Source of the DNA: Lentibacter sp.
GTDB lineage: Bacteria; Pseudomonadota; Alphaproteobacteria; Rhodobacterales; Rhodobacteraceae
DNA: 64,000 nt
Assembly (NCBI GenBank): GCA_016744435.1
Contig: JADGEJ010000011.1
Coordinates: 32,091-96,090 of the forward strand
Direction: 5' to 3'
Shown here: positions 36,814-45,920 of the stretch, one piece after another
Numbering within the stretch: position 1 is the stretch's first letter
Layout of the letters: every line of letters starts with the position of its first letter
Notes under the pieces: model-generated
Databases searched by the model: none
What the model was told of the DNA's origin: nothing
What the model saw: the letters and a program-made list of their open reading frames with translations, nothing else
Translations under genes and position numbers: made by a program

Positions 36814-37926
36814 ATGGCGCCCAAGCGTCCCGAAGGTGCGGGCGCGTTCCCGAAACCGGTTGAAAGCCCCGCGCCAAAACCGCCGAATCCAGAGCAGCTT
36901 TATGCGGCGTTGGATCTTGGCACCAATAGCTGCCGCATGCTGATTGCCCAACCGAAGGGCAACCAGTTTCATGTGGTTGATAGCTATTCCAAGTCTGTTC
37001 AGCTCGGAACTGGACTTGAAAGCACAGGCAAGCTGTCGCGTGGCTCAATGCACCGCACCATTCAGGCGCTCAAAACCTGCCAGCAAAAACTGCGCCGCCA
37101 CAAAGTGAAGCGGATGCGGCTTGTCGCAACCGAGGCTTGCCGCCGGGCGCGCAATTCGCGTGACTTTATGGCCAAGGTCAAGCGCGAGACAGGGCTACAG
37201 CTTGATATCATCGCCCCGGAAGAAGAGGCGCGTTTGGCGGTTATTTCCTGCGCGCCCCTTGTCAGCACCAAGACCGAGCAGTTGCTTGTCGTGGACATCG
37301 GCGGTGGCTCAACAGAGCTTGTTTGGCTTGATCTCTCGGGTGTTCCGCATCACGACAGGCCGAAGTCTATCATGCGCCTGCACACGGGATTTCACCAGAT
37401 AGACAGCCCGTTTCCAAGCGCGAAAGTGGTTGACTGGATCTCTGTGCCGCTTGGCGTTGTGACGCTGAAAGACCAGTTTGAGGATGTCGAGGATGATGCT
37501 GCACGTTTTGCCCTGATGAGCTGGTTCTTTGAGGAGAATTTGGCCGAGTTTTCGCCCTACCAGAACGAGCAGTCGCGGGAGCACTTTCAGATTGTCGGCA
37601 CATCGGGCACAGTGACAACTGTCGCGGCGTCACACCTTGGGCTCAAGCGCTATGACCGCACCAAAGTTGACGGGCTGCGCATGTCTTCAGAGCAGATAGA
37701 CCGGGTGATCCGCGACTATCTGAGCCTGGGCCCCGAAGGGCGGCGGCGTGATCCGCGCATTGGCCAGGACAGGCAGGCGCTTATCATGTCAGGCAGTGCT
37801 ATCTTGCAGGCCTTGATGCGCACTTGGCCGACCGACAAGCTGAGCGTTGCTGACCGAGGCCTGCGCGAAGGGCTGTTGTATGCACAGATGAGCGCCGATG
37901 GCGTTTTGGAAGACGGGGCGTTTTAG
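36814..37926 (+). CDS. Ppx/GppA-family exopolyphosphatase
   Basis: Phosphohydrolase of the ASKHA fold acting on polyphosphate or pppGpp. The first phosphate-binding loop is AALDLGTNSCRMLI, the second is VVDIGGGSTELVW, and GTSGTVTTVAASHLGL follows. The start at 36814 (MAPKRPEG) has GGAGG 8 bases upstream; the in-frame ATG at 36799 lacks one. At 370 aa it contains the catalytic core but not the C-terminal domain of the long forms. rlmE follows, a pairing common in alphaproteobacteria. Confidence 0.9.
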   Translation: MAPKRPEGAGAFPKPVESPAPKPPNPEQLYAALDLGTNSCRMLIAQPKGNQFHVVDSYSKSVQLGTGLESTGKLSRGSMHRTIQALKTCQQKLRRHKVKRMRLVATEACRRARNSRDFMAKVKRETGLQLDIIAPEEEARLAVISCAPLVSTKTEQLLVVDIGGGSTELVWLDLSGVPHHDRPKSIMRLHTGFHQIDSPFPSAKVVDWISVPLGVVTLKDQFEDVEDDAARFALMSWFFEENLAEFSPYQNEQSREHFQIVGTSGTVTTVAASHLGLKRYDRTKVDGLRMSSEQIDRVIRDYLSLGPEGRRRDPRIGQDRQALIMSGSAILQALMRTWPTDKLSVADRGLREGLLYAQMSADGVLEDGAF

Positions 37927-37931
37927 GGCGC

Positions 37932-37973
37932 AAGAAAATTGGATTTTCTTGGCAAATTTCTTTGAAGAAATTT
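37932..37973. repeat. Two adjacent inverted repeats between ppx and rlmE
   Basis: AAGAAAAT-TGG-ATTTTCTT (37932-37950) and AAATTTCTT-TG-AAGAAATTT (37954-37973) form two AT-rich hairpins side by side in the 63-base gap. Neither has a T-run after it, so a protein-binding or mRNA-stability role is as likely as termination. Confidence 0.6.
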
Positions 37974-37989
37974 ACGCGAGGTAGAGAAC

Positions 37990-38721
37990 ATGGCGAAAAA
38001 ACCAGACGGTAAGAACACATCAGGGCGCGGCCAGCGTGACTTGAAAGTGAAAGTGAAGTCAGCCCGTGGGCGGAGCAACTCTTCGACGCGTTGGTTGCAA
38101 CGCCAGCTCAACGACCCATACGTTGCGCGTGCGCAGGCCGAGGGCTATCGTGGGCGCGCTGCGTTCAAGATCATGGAGATTGATGACAAGCATCACTTCC
38201 TCGTGCCCGGCGCGCGGGTGGTTGACCTTGGTTGCGCGCCCGGCGGTTGGCTGCAAGTTGCGGTGCCGCGTGTAAATGCCTTGGGAGAGAACCCGAAAGA
38301 GCCGGTCGGCAGGCTTCTGGGCGTTGATTTGCAGGAAGTTGATTCACTCTCAGGCACCGAGATCCATGTGTTGGATTTCATGGACGACGGCGCAGATGAC
38401 AAAGTTAAAGAGTGGCTTGGGGGCAAGGCTGATGTGGTTATGTCTGACATGGCAGCGTCAAGCTCGGGCCACAAACAGACAGACCACCTGCGCATTATCT
38501 CGCTCTGTGAAGCGGCGGCCTACTTCGCCTTTGACGTGCTTGAGGAGGGCGGCACCTTTGTGGCAAAGGTTTTGGCGGGCGGCGCTGAAGGCGACTTGCA
38601 GAAGTTGCTCAAGAACAAGTTCACCAAAGTGATGAACGTCAAGCCGCCAAGCTCACGCAGTGACAGTTCGGAAAAATTTGTTGTAGCAATGGGCTTTAGA
38701 GGCGAAAGTTCAGGTGATTAA
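37990..38721 (+). CDS. rlmE: 23S rRNA 2'-O-methyltransferase RlmE (FtsJ)
   Basis: Methylates the 2'-O of U2552 in 23S rRNA (E. coli numbering). The SAM motif [15 protein letters not shown] is clear, and the K-D-K-E catalytic tetrad is consistent with K in [12 protein letters not shown] in DVVMSDMA, K in TFVAKVLAG and E in SSEKFVV. It has a basic 40-residue N-terminal extension. The 243-aa length is typical for alphaproteobacteria. It is convergent with a small unknown gene (4-bp overlap). Confidence 0.96.
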   Translation: MAKKPDGKNTSGRGQRDLKVKVKSARGRSNSSTRWLQRQLNDPYVARAQAEGYRGRAAFKIMEIDDKHHFLVPGARVVDLGCAPGGWLQVAVPRVNALGENPKEPVGRLLGVDLQEVDSLSGTEIHVLDFMDDGADDKVKEWLGGKADVVMSDMAASSSGHKQTDHLRIISLCEAAAYFAFDVLEEGGTFVAKVLAGGAEGDLQKLLKNKFTKVMNVKPPSSRSDSSEKFVVAMGFRGESSGD

Positions 38722-38906
38722 CTCGCCATACGCAGGCTGTTTTGGGCGGCTTCAACAAAGCTTTGTGCGTCGTTCATCTCTGCTTTGTACTGCGTAGTTT
38801 GGCTGCAGTTTGCGCTGGCAAGGTTTTGCTGGCGGATCAGCTCGAAAAGCCGCGCGTGGCGGGGGGCTGTTGGGGCTTTTTGGCCGCTAAAATTTGCGTT
38901 CAACAT
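38718..38906 (-). CDS. Small hypothetical protein
   Basis: A 62-aa open frame (start [20 protein letters not shown]) with GAGAGAC before the ATG. It overlaps the convergent rlmE stop by 4 bp. No domain is recognised; the sequence is hydrophilic with one Cys. It could be a real small Rhodobacterales protein or chance; a GTG four codons earlier is an alternative start. About 190 bases of gene-free sequence follow to glpD. Confidence 0.45.
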   Translation of the reverse strand: MLNANFSGQKAPTAPRHARLFELIRQQNLASANCSQTTQYKAEMNDAQSFVEAAQNSLRMAS

Positions 38907-39095
38907 GGTGTCTCTCACTGCTTTGACGCCCCCATCTCAGCCGATTAACGTAAATATTGCGCCAGATTGCGGCGAAACTTGCCCGCAATTGCTGCATTTT
39001 GAGGGTTTCTGTGACGCGCGGTCAGCCATGCGGGCAGCAAACTATGGTTTTTCGCGGCGCCAATACACGCCATAACGGCAGAAAGGAGATGTCTC

Positions 39096-40646
39096 ATGAA
39101 CCCCGATGCGAAGAACAGCTATGATGTGTTTGTCATTGGCGGCGGCGTCAATGGGTGCGGCATTGCGCGTGACGCGGCTGGCCGTGGCCTAAGCGTTTGT
39201 TTGGCCGAGCAGGGCGATCTGGCCTCTGGGACATCTTCGGCCTCCACCAAGCTGTTTCATGGCGGGCTACGTTATCTTGAATATTTTGAAGTCCGTTTGG
39301 TGCGCGAGGCGTTGAAAGAGCGTGAAGTGCTGCTCGCGAACATGCCCCACATCAGCTGGCCAATGCGCTTTGTGCTTCCACTGTCGCGCGACATGCGGTT
39401 TGAAGCCGACACGCCAAGCTCCAAGCTTCTGGCGCGTATTATGCCTTGGCTGAAAGGGCGCAGGCCCGCTTGGCTGATCAGGCTCGGGCTGTTCGCCTAC
39501 GACAATATGGGCGGGCGGAAACTGCTGCCTGCCACAAGTGTGTTGAGCTTGGAAAACACCCTTGAAGGCGCGCCTTTGAAGGCCAAATTCAAGCGTGCTT
39601 TCGAGTATTCCGACGGCTGGGTCGATGATGCGCGCCTTGTGGCCCTCAACGCGCGTGACGCGGCTGAGTTGGGGGCTGACATTCGCACGCGCTGCAAGAT
39701 TGTCAGTGCACAGCGTGAAAACGGGCTTTGGCAGATCAAGGCCTTGTCGGGCGAGGTGTTTCAAGCGCGCACTCTGGTAAACGCCGCGGGCCCATGGGTG
39801 GGCGCGTTGCTTGACGAAACGATCGAAGCCAATATGCGCGGGCAGATCAGGCTTGTGCGGGGCTCTCACATCGTCACACGCAAGCTCTTTGAGCATGGTA
39901 AAAGTTACTTTTTTCAAGGAAGTGATGGCCGTATCATCTTTGCAATCCCCTATGAGCAAGACTTCACGTTGATTGGCACAACAGATGCCGAGCATGGAGC
40001 GCCAGACACCCGAGCAACCTGCACAGAGGCCGAGCAGCAGTATTTGCTAGATTTCGCCAGTGAGTATTTCGCCGAGCCTCTCAGCAAGGCTGATATCGTC
40101 TGGACATACTCCGGCGTGCGCCCGCTGCAGGACGAGGGCGATGTAAGCGCTTCTGCTGCCACCCGCGACTATGAGCTGCGCCTGGAGACGGGCGAAGCGC
40201 CGCTGCTGACGGTGTTTGGCGGCAAGATCACAACCTATCGCAAGCTGTCTGAGGCGGCCTGTGACTCGTTAGGAGAGTTTTTTCCCAACGCCAAGCCGGC
40301 CTGGACGAAGGTAGCGCCTCTGCCCGGCGGTGGTTTCCCGCAAGGCGCGCTTGACGGAGAGCTGCAAAAGCTCGCCACAGCCTATCCGTTCCTAACCAAG
40401 CAATTCGCGCAACGTTTGCTGCGTGCTTACGGCACTGATGCACTCACAATGTATGCAGGCGCCAGTAAGTTTTCAGACCTCGGCGAGCACTTCGGGGCAG
40501 GCCTTACCGCGCGCGAAGTTGACTGGCTTTGTGAGCACGAGTTTGCCCAAACCTCAGAAGATATCCTCTGGCGACGCAGCAAGCTTGGGCTGCGTTTTGA
40601 TGCAGCACAGGTCGGCGCGCTTGAGGCATATCTGGCGGCGCGTTAA
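39096..40646 (+). CDS. glpD: Glycerol-3-phosphate dehydrogenase (aerobic)
   Basis: FAD enzyme oxidising glycerol 3-phosphate to dihydroxyacetone phosphate at the inner membrane. The FAD motif VIGGGVNGCGIARDAAGRG is near the N terminus, followed by ASGTSSASTKLFHGGLRYLE and, further on, TGVRPLQDE-like residues (YSGVRPLQDEGD). Length 516 aa is normal. AAAGGAG lies upstream of the ATG. glpK follows after 24 bases, so glycerol use is encoded as a pair; no glycerol transporter or GlpR-type regulator is adjacent. Confidence 0.96.
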   Translation: MNPDAKNSYDVFVIGGGVNGCGIARDAAGRGLSVCLAEQGDLASGTSSASTKLFHGGLRYLEYFEVRLVREALKEREVLLANMPHISWPMRFVLPLSRDMRFEADTPSSKLLARIMPWLKGRRPAWLIRLGLFAYDNMGGRKLLPATSVLSLENTLEGAPLKAKFKRAFEYSDGWVDDARLVALNARDAAELGADIRTRCKIVSAQRENGLWQIKALSGEVFQARTLVNAAGPWVGALLDETIEANMRGQIRLVRGSHIVTRKLFEHGKSYFFQGSDGRIIFAIPYEQDFTLIGTTDAEHGAPDTRATCTEAEQQYLLDFASEYFAEPLSKADIVWTYSGVRPLQDEGDVSASAATRDYELRLETGEAPLLTVFGGKITTYRKLSEAACDSLGEFFPNAKPAWTKVAPLPGGGFPQGALDGELQKLATAYPFLTKQFAQRLLRAYGTDALTMYAGASKFSDLGEHFGAGLTAREVDWLCEHEFAQTSEDILWRRSKLGLRFDAAQVGALEAYLAAR

Positions 40647-40670
40647 GCTTTTGTAAAAGAGGGCACTTCA

Positions 40671-42143
40671 ATGAGCTACATTCTCGCGATTGACCAAGGC
40701 ACCACAAGTTCGCGCGCCATCGTGTTTGACGCGCAGATGCGCCCTGTGGCGAGTGCGCAGGAAGAGTTCGAGCAGTTGTTCCCCGCATCTGGCTGGGTCG
40801 AGCACCGCGCCGAAGATATCTGGCAGACGGTGCTGCGCAGTTGTCATGCCGCGCTCAAGAAAGCGCGGCTGACGGGGGCTGACTTGTCGGGTATCGGGAT
40901 CACCAACCAGCGGGAAACCACGCTGTTGTGGGACCGTGCGACGGGAGAGGCGCTGCACAATGCCATTGTTTGGCAAGACAGGCGCACGAGTGAGGCCTGC
41001 GAAAGGCTCAAAGCCGCAGGGCACGAAGCCTTGGTGCGAGAAACAACTGGCCTTTTGCTTGACCCGTATTTCAGCGGCACCAAGCTCGCGTGGCTGCTTG
41101 ATAGTGTTGAAGGCGCGCGGGCGCGGGCCGAGAAGGGCGAACTGGCCTTTGGCACCGTCGACAGTTGGCTGCTCTGGAAGTTGACGGGCGGAGGCGTACA
41201 CGCCACCGACGCCACCAACGCGGCGCGCACATTGCTTTATGACATTCGCGAAGGCCAGTGGTCTGGCACGATGTGCGAGATGCTGGATATCCCACAATCC
41301 TTGCTTCCCGAAGTCAAAGACTGCGCCGCCGATTTTGGCACCAGCGAGTTGTTCGGCGCGCCAGTTCCGGTGCTCGGCATGGCGGGTGATCAGCAAGCGG
41401 CCACCATCGGGCAGGGGTGTTTTGCGCCCGGTATGATGAAGTCAACCTACGGCACGGGCTGTTTTGCGCTGCTCAACACGGGTAGCGAGCCTGTCTTGTC
41501 AGACAACCGTTTGCTGACGACAATCGCCTACCAGCTTGACGGCGAAGTCACCTATGCGCTCGAAGGTTCGATCTTCATCGCCGGTGCTGTCGTGCAATGG
41601 CTGCGCGACGGGCTGCACCTGATCACTGACGCGCGCGAAACGCAGGGCCTGGCTGAGCAAGCCGAAGAGGGCGTCGTTCTGGTGCCCGCCTTTACGGGGC
41701 TTGGCGCGCCTTACTGGGACGCCAACTGCCGTGGGGCCGCCTTCGGATTGACACGCAACACTGGCGCCAAAGAGATGGCGCGCGCTGCGTTAGAGGCAGT
41801 CGGCTATCAGACGCGTGATTTACTGGAAGCGATGCGCGCTGACTGGCAAGGCGCGGGCGAGACAGCGCTCAGGGTTGATGGCGGCATGACGGCGTCAGAC
41901 TGGACGATGCAGTTCTTGGCCGACATCACAGGCGCGCAGGTCGACAGGCCCGCAATCCTTGAAAGCACGGCGGTTGGGGCTGCGTGGCTCGCAGGCCAGC
42001 GCGCGGGGCTTTACCCTGATCAAAGCAGGTTTGCCGAGATGTGGCAGCTTGATCGCAGCTTTCTGCCAGCGATGGATGCAACCACACGCGACACCAAATA
42101 CGCCCGTTGGAAGCGAGCCATTGCCGCAGCGCAGGCGTTCTAG
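40671..42143 (+). CDS. glpK: Glycerol kinase
   Basis: Phosphorylates glycerol with ATP. The ASKHA-fold protein of 490 aa starts [20 protein letters not shown], a textbook N terminus. Other family segments are [48 protein letters not shown] and [11 protein letters not shown]. It forms a pair with glpD. The stop overlaps the convergent desaturase remnant. Confidence 0.97.
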   Translation: MSYILAIDQGTTSSRAIVFDAQMRPVASAQEEFEQLFPASGWVEHRAEDIWQTVLRSCHAALKKARLTGADLSGIGITNQRETTLLWDRATGEALHNAIVWQDRRTSEACERLKAAGHEALVRETTGLLLDPYFSGTKLAWLLDSVEGARARAEKGELAFGTVDSWLLWKLTGGGVHATDATNAARTLLYDIREGQWSGTMCEMLDIPQSLLPEVKDCAADFGTSELFGAPVPVLGMAGDQQAATIGQGCFAPGMMKSTYGTGCFALLNTGSEPVLSDNRLLTTIAYQLDGEVTYALEGSIFIAGAVVQWLRDGLHLITDARETQGLAEQAEEGVVLVPAFTGLGAPYWDANCRGAAFGLTRNTGAKEMARAALEAVGYQTRDLLEAMRADWQGAGETALRVDGGMTASDWTMQFLADITGAQVDRPAILESTAVGAAWLAGQRAGLYPDQSRFAEMWQLDRSFLPAMDATTRDTKYARWKRAIAAAQAF

Positions 42144-42337
42144 CGCTCAAAGCCTTTCACATAGTCGCGGGTGAAGGCTGCATAGCCCACTGAGGTGTTG
42201 CTGATGTGGTCTGCGATTTCAACATTGAGCTCAGCGAGCTTGTGAAAAGGCCCTTGCGGGAATGCGTGGTGTTCCGCGTGATAGGGCATGTTCCACGCCA
42301 GAAACTTCCACGCTAAGGCCTGCTCAAGGCGGGTAGT
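42140..42337 (-). pseudogene. C-terminal remnant of a fatty acid desaturase
   Basis: About 66 codons read TTRLEQALAWKFLAWNMPYH, then AEHH and a segment ending with [12 protein letters not shown] and a stop. This is the last third of a type 1 membrane fatty acid desaturase and includes its third His box (HAEHH). The first two His boxes and the membrane core are missing; upstream the frame continues into unrelated sequence and a 19-base tandem duplication. I read it as a truncated gene, probably deleted at its 5' end. Confidence 0.75.
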
Positions 42338-42366
42338 TTGCTTGCGCCTGCCGTGGTGGCAGCTTA

Positions 42367-42404
42367 CTGCTGCTTTGATAGAATACTGCGGCTTTGATAG
42401 AATA
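42367..42404. repeat. 19-base tandem duplication
   Basis: CTGCTGCTTTGATAGAATA (42367-42385) is repeated directly as CTGCGGCTTTGATAGAATA (42386-42404), one mismatch. It sits at the broken 5' edge of the desaturase remnant and just before the plsC-like start at 42419, so it probably marks the rearrangement that removed the gene. Confidence 0.7.
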
Positions 42405-42418
42405 GAGCACTGGGCCTT

Positions 42419-43183
42419 ATGACACAGCAATCTGACAACCCGAGGCAAGCTATTGCTCCATATCCAGTGAGGTTAATCAAGCTTGCGGTTCTGTTGCTCC
42501 TTGGGCCGTTCTACTTTCTCTACATCGGCTTTGTGCCGCTCATCTGCGCGCGCAAGAAAGGCTTTCGAGGTTGGTATTGGCGTTCGGTCAAGCGGGCTTG
42601 CTCGCGGCTGTTGTGGCTCTTGGGTGTTCGGGTTGAAATGTCAGAGGCAGACCAGCAAGCCTTGGCTGAGGACACGGACAGCGTGATCGTGATCAACCAT
42701 CGCAGCCATTTGGACGGGTTTACTCTGATGGATGTGGTGCCTGATGAGAAGTGGTTTACTTTCGCCGCCAAAAAAGAGCTTTGTGACGCCAAGCTCCTCA
42801 GCACTGGCTTCAAAGGCGCGGGGCTTGTTGAGATTGATCGCAACAGTGGCAGTGTGGCCATGGGCACTCTTAGTCGCGCGGTAAGTGAAATGCCTGCGCG
42901 CCGCTCTGTGGTGCTGTTTCCCGAAGGCACGCGCACAGCCACGGAAAGCCTTGGTGCCTTCAAAGCAGGCGCTGTTTTGGTGGCGCGTGAGACAGGGCGC
43001 AGCATTCGCCCGATTGTTATCCTTGATTCTGATGTTTTGCTGCCGCGTGGCAAGCACGTCCCGAAATCAGGCACCATTCGTGTTGTCGCGCTTGAGCCGT
43101 TCGTCTGCGACATGAGCGCCACAGTGGATGAGGACGTCGCACGGCTCAGAGCCGCGATGCTGGCGGTGTTTGAGCGCTCATAA
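42419..43183 (+). CDS. 1-acyl-glycerol-3-phosphate acyltransferase (PlsC family)
   Basis: Membrane-associated acyltransferase for phospholipid synthesis. It has an N-terminal hydrophobic segment (about residues 18-42, LIKLAVLLLLGPFYFLYIGF). The catalytic NHRSHLDG (HX4D) lies near residue 92, FPEGTRT near 167. It lacks a strong ribosome site, and the start lies beside the tandem duplication, so its expression may have changed with the neighbouring deletion. A separate OlsA-type acyltransferase is encoded at 54161-55006. Confidence 0.85.
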   Translation: MTQQSDNPRQAIAPYPVRLIKLAVLLLLGPFYFLYIGFVPLICARKKGFRGWYWRSVKRACSRLLWLLGVRVEMSEADQQALAEDTDSVIVINHRSHLDGFTLMDVVPDEKWFTFAAKKELCDAKLLSTGFKGAGLVEIDRNSGSVAMGTLSRAVSEMPARRSVVLFPEGTRTATESLGAFKAGAVLVARETGRSIRPIVILDSDVLLPRGKHVPKSGTIRVVALEPFVCDMSATVDEDVARLRAAMLAVFERS

Positions 43184-43264
43184 CCGCCTAAGCTGCGGAT
43201 ACCCATTGAGTTGCGCAGGATTTTCACTACCTTACTTAAAACAGATAAAGAGATGAGGCAGGCA

Positions 43265-44092
43265 ATGCGGCAGTTGGCAGTTAGAGTTATGGGTTTGGTC
43301 GTGCTGGTGGCGGGCTTCGCTAGCAGCGTTAACGCGACAGACAGCGACAGGCTCAAAGCTTTCCTGAGCGTCACTGGCTTTGATGTGGCGCTAGAAAGCC
43401 TGCGCCTTGGCGCATCAGACGCGCCGCAGATGCTCGGGCTTGAGGCGAGCGACTTTGGCGTGCACTGGGCGCGCATTGCTGACGCGGTGTTTGAGCCAGA
43501 GGCTATCAAAGCCGACGCGCTGCGCGTGCTTGGCGCGGCAATGGACGACGAAATGCTCGGCCATGCGGCGGGCTTTTACGCAACAGGCCTTGGCCAGCGC
43601 TTGGTGGCCGTTGAGAATGCCGCGCACAGCACGGAAGACGACAGCGCAGAAAAGGCCGACGGCGAAGCCATCGTAGAGGAGCTTAAGGCCACAAGCAGTA
43701 AGCGCCTGACAATACTGTCGCGGATGAACGACGCGATCGACCCCGAAAACACCGGCATGCGCGCCGCCCAAGAAGTGCAGATCCGCTTCCTTCTGGCGGC
43801 GTCTGATGCGGAGGTGATCGACAGGATCGACGAAGCTGCCTTGCGCGCTCTGATGAAAGAGCAGGCCAGCGAGATGAAAGACGAGCTGGAGCATGCGGCC
43901 CTTGTGTCGGCGGCATCAGTCTACGCGCCGTTTAGTGACAACGAGTTGGAAGCCTACGCCGATGCGCTCGAAGACCCTGTGATGCAGAAAGTCTACGAGC
44001 TGATGAACGGCGTGCAATATGCCCTGATGGCAGATCGTTACGAAAAGCTGGCGTTGAAGATGAAGGGTTTGACCCCGGGCGAGGAGCTTTGA
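43265..44092 (+). CDS. Exported DUF2059 protein
   Basis: About 275-aa exported protein with a signal peptide (VRVMGLVVLVAGFASSVNA) and mainly helical C-terminal part resembling DUF2059 (PF09832), whose role is unknown. Possible starts are the ATG at 43253 and the ATG at 43265; I prefer 43265, which has GAGG in the preceding bases. It is followed by another exported protein whose TTG start overlaps its stop, so the two are likely co-translated. Confidence 0.7.
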   Translation: MRQLAVRVMGLVVLVAGFASSVNATDSDRLKAFLSVTGFDVALESLRLGASDAPQMLGLEASDFGVHWARIADAVFEPEAIKADALRVLGAAMDDEMLGHAAGFYATGLGQRLVAVENAAHSTEDDSAEKADGEAIVEELKATSSKRLTILSRMNDAIDPENTGMRAAQEVQIRFLLAASDAEVIDRIDEAALRALMKEQASEMKDELEHAALVSAASVYAPFSDNELEAYADALEDPVMQKVYELMNGVQYALMADRYEKLALKMKGLTPGEEL

Positions 44093-44604
44093 GTAAACTG
44101 GGCGCCGTTGCTTTCGGTTTCGGTGTTGCTCTGGCGTCGCTTTCGTTGCCTGCATATGCCTGTTCGCCACGGCAAACAGTGGAGCTCTTTGAGGTTGACT
44201 GGGATGTTCCTGATCTGAGAACTGACGTAATACCAGCGCCGACCATCGGTAAAATCGAATTCACACGTGGCACTCAGAGCGCGGGGTCTTCCTGTGCAGA
44301 TATGGGCGCGGTGAGCATCATGGTTTCGTTGCCGGAGACGTTCCAGACCAAAATAGGAGACATCGGTGTCGCGTTCTTGGCTGTGAAGGGGGAGGACACC
44401 TATGAGTATTTTCAAGGCATTCCGCTTGTTCCGTTCGAAGGAGAAGAAGCCTATGAAATCGAGGTGTTTCTACCGTGGCTTGATGGCGCGCCGCATGAGC
44501 AACATGTTATCGACCTTGAGGTGGAGGCATTTTTCGTCACTCGCGAGGGCGCGGAGGGCCCGAGGACGCGGTTCTCGCTCTACTCTAAGCCCCATGCACC
44601 ATGA
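44089..44604 (+). CDS. Exported protein of unknown function
   Basis: A 171-aa protein with a signal peptide ending LSLPAYA and a mature part that looks beta-rich (ELFEVDWDVPDLRTDV near the start). No known domain. It begins at TTG 44089, overlapping the TGA of the DUF2059 gene, with GAGGAG just before it. The three Cys residues (C25, one in SSCAD) include a candidate disulphide pair. The 3' end overlaps the convergent lipoprotein gene by 20 bases. Confidence 0.65.
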   Translation: MSKLGAVAFGFGVALASLSLPAYACSPRQTVELFEVDWDVPDLRTDVIPAPTIGKIEFTRGTQSAGSSCADMGAVSIMVSLPETFQTKIGDIGVAFLAVKGEDTYEYFQGIPLVPFEGEEAYEIEVFLPWLDGAPHEQHVIDLEVEAFFVTREGAEGPRTRFSLYSKPHAP

Positions 44605-44938
44605 GCGCCACTGTCAAAGCCTCGGCGTCTGAGCGGTAGAGTGCTGCGTCTTCGGCGATGCGTTTGGTGAGCAAGGCGTGGCGCGCGGGGGCGACGCGGG
44701 CGAGGGCGTAGGCTTGCGTTAAGTGTGGTCCTCCGCCTCTCATGACGTCCTGCATGAGTTCGGCGTGATGCTCGCTCACATAGTCTTTGACATGCTTGCG
44801 GCGCGCGTTGTACCCCGCGTTCTCAAACCCCGCTGAGACAGCCGATACGGGCAAGAGCAAGGGGTTGCCAAGGTGGCCCGCTTCACAGGCGGGAAGGGCC
44901 GTAAGGCAGGGCAATAGAAAAAGGGTTTTGCGTGACAT
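44585..44938 (-). CDS. Small putative lipoprotein
   Basis: A 117-aa protein with a signal peptide and a lipobox-like LPAC (residues about 16-19, then EAGH). GGAG lies about 8 bases before the ATG at 44938. The mature part is Ala- and His-rich and unassigned. The frame continues further upstream without family content. It is convergent with the exported protein gene at 44089-44604. Confidence 0.6.
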   Translation of the reverse strand: MSRKTLFLLPCLTALPACEAGHLGNPLLLPVSAVSAGFENAGYNARRKHVKDYVSEHHAELMQDVMRGGGPHLTQAYALARVAPARHALLTKRIAEDAALYRSDAEALTVALMVHGA

Positions 44939-45004
44939 GGGCGGTGCTCCTGCCCGACAGCATAACCAGCATCCGCAGCGGAGCAAGTTTTGCGCCTTTG
45001 TTGC

Positions 45005-45033
45005 TTGACTTGAGTGCCACATTTACCGATAAG
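45005..45033 (+). promoter_or_regulatory. Sigma70-type promoter for rplU-rpmA
   Basis: TTGACT, a 17-base spacer and GATAAG give a good housekeeping promoter about 147 bases before the rplU ATG. The leader contains a GCTCAAATGAGC inverted repeat (45080-45091), which could form a small 5' UTR hairpin. Confidence 0.5.
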
Positions 45034-45179
45034 CGCGCATCTGGGCGGGGATTCTCCGTTCAGTTTTTTGTAATGACGCTCAAATGAGCGCGCTGTTCGC
45101 GGCGGCAAGGGCTGGAAAGCTTAAGTCACAAACACCCATTCGGGGGGCCACAGGACGCGAAAGAAATGAAGGAAGACCC

Positions 45180-45908
45180 ATGTTCGCGGTCATTAAGACA
45201 GGCGGAAAGCAATACAAGGTTCAATCGGGCGACGTGCTCCGTGTTGAGAAACTTGCAGCTGACGCCGGTGAAAAAATCCAATTCAACGAAATTCTGATGC
45301 TCGGCGGCGATAAGCCTGTCGTTGGTGCTCCTTTGGTTGACGGCGCTGCTGTTCAAGCCGAAGTGATGGACCAGATCAAAGGTGAAAAACTTATTCACTT
45401 TGTAAAGCGTCGTCGTAAGCACTCTTCAAAGCGCACCAAAGGCCACCGTCAGCAACTGACGCTTTTGCGGATCACAGACATTCTCGCCACTGGTGGTGAC
45501 AAGTCTGGCGTTAAAGCCGCCCTCGCAGGGGCTGGTTTTGTCTCGGCAATCGCCGCGGCTGCCACGAAAGGCGCTCCGACGTCTAAGAAAGCTGCCGCCA
45601 ATGCTGAGCGCGCTTCTGCTCCTAAGAAGCCTGCTGCTGCAAAAGCTGCCAAGCCTGCTGCCGAAAAGAAAGCCGCGCCCAAGAAGGCCGCTGCAAAGGC
45701 AACAGACGGCGCTGATGATCTGACAAAGATCAGCGGTGTTGGTCCGGTTATCGTTAAGAAGCTTCACGCGCTTGACGTCACAACGTTTGCCCAGATCGCA
45801 GCATGGACGCCTGAGGACATTGCTGATATGGACGACAAACTGAATTTTAAAGGTCGTATCGACCGCGATGAGTGGCTTAAGCAAGCTGCAGAATTCGCTA
45901 AAGGCTAA
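45180..45908 (+). CDS. rplU: Ribosomal protein L21 with C-terminal HhH extension
   Basis: Large-subunit ribosomal protein. Residues 1-103 are normal L21 (MFAVIKTGGKQYKVQ, RKHSSKRTKGHRQQLTLLRI). They are followed by an Ala/Lys/Pro-rich linker (about 125-178) and a helix-hairpin-helix domain (about 178-242, DDLTKISGVGPVIVKKLHAL) that is absent from ordinary L21, which is about 103 aa. GAAGGAAGA precedes the ATG at 45180. The extension probably binds nucleic acid, but no role is known to me. rpmA follows after 12 bases. Confidence 0.95.
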   Translation: MFAVIKTGGKQYKVQSGDVLRVEKLAADAGEKIQFNEILMLGGDKPVVGAPLVDGAAVQAEVMDQIKGEKLIHFVKRRRKHSSKRTKGHRQQLTLLRITDILATGGDKSGVKAALAGAGFVSAIAAAATKGAPTSKKAAANAERASAPKKPAAAKAAKPAAEKKAAPKKAAAKATDGADDLTKISGVGPVIVKKLHALDVTTFAQIAAWTPEDIADMDDKLNFKGRIDRDEWLKQAAEFAKG

Positions 45909-45920
45909 GGAGAGACACCA

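Noticed and set aside
42338..42448. Upstream extension of the desaturase frame
   Set aside because: The frame stays open to 42448 but the added residues do not belong to the desaturase, so it is read-through of the broken end.
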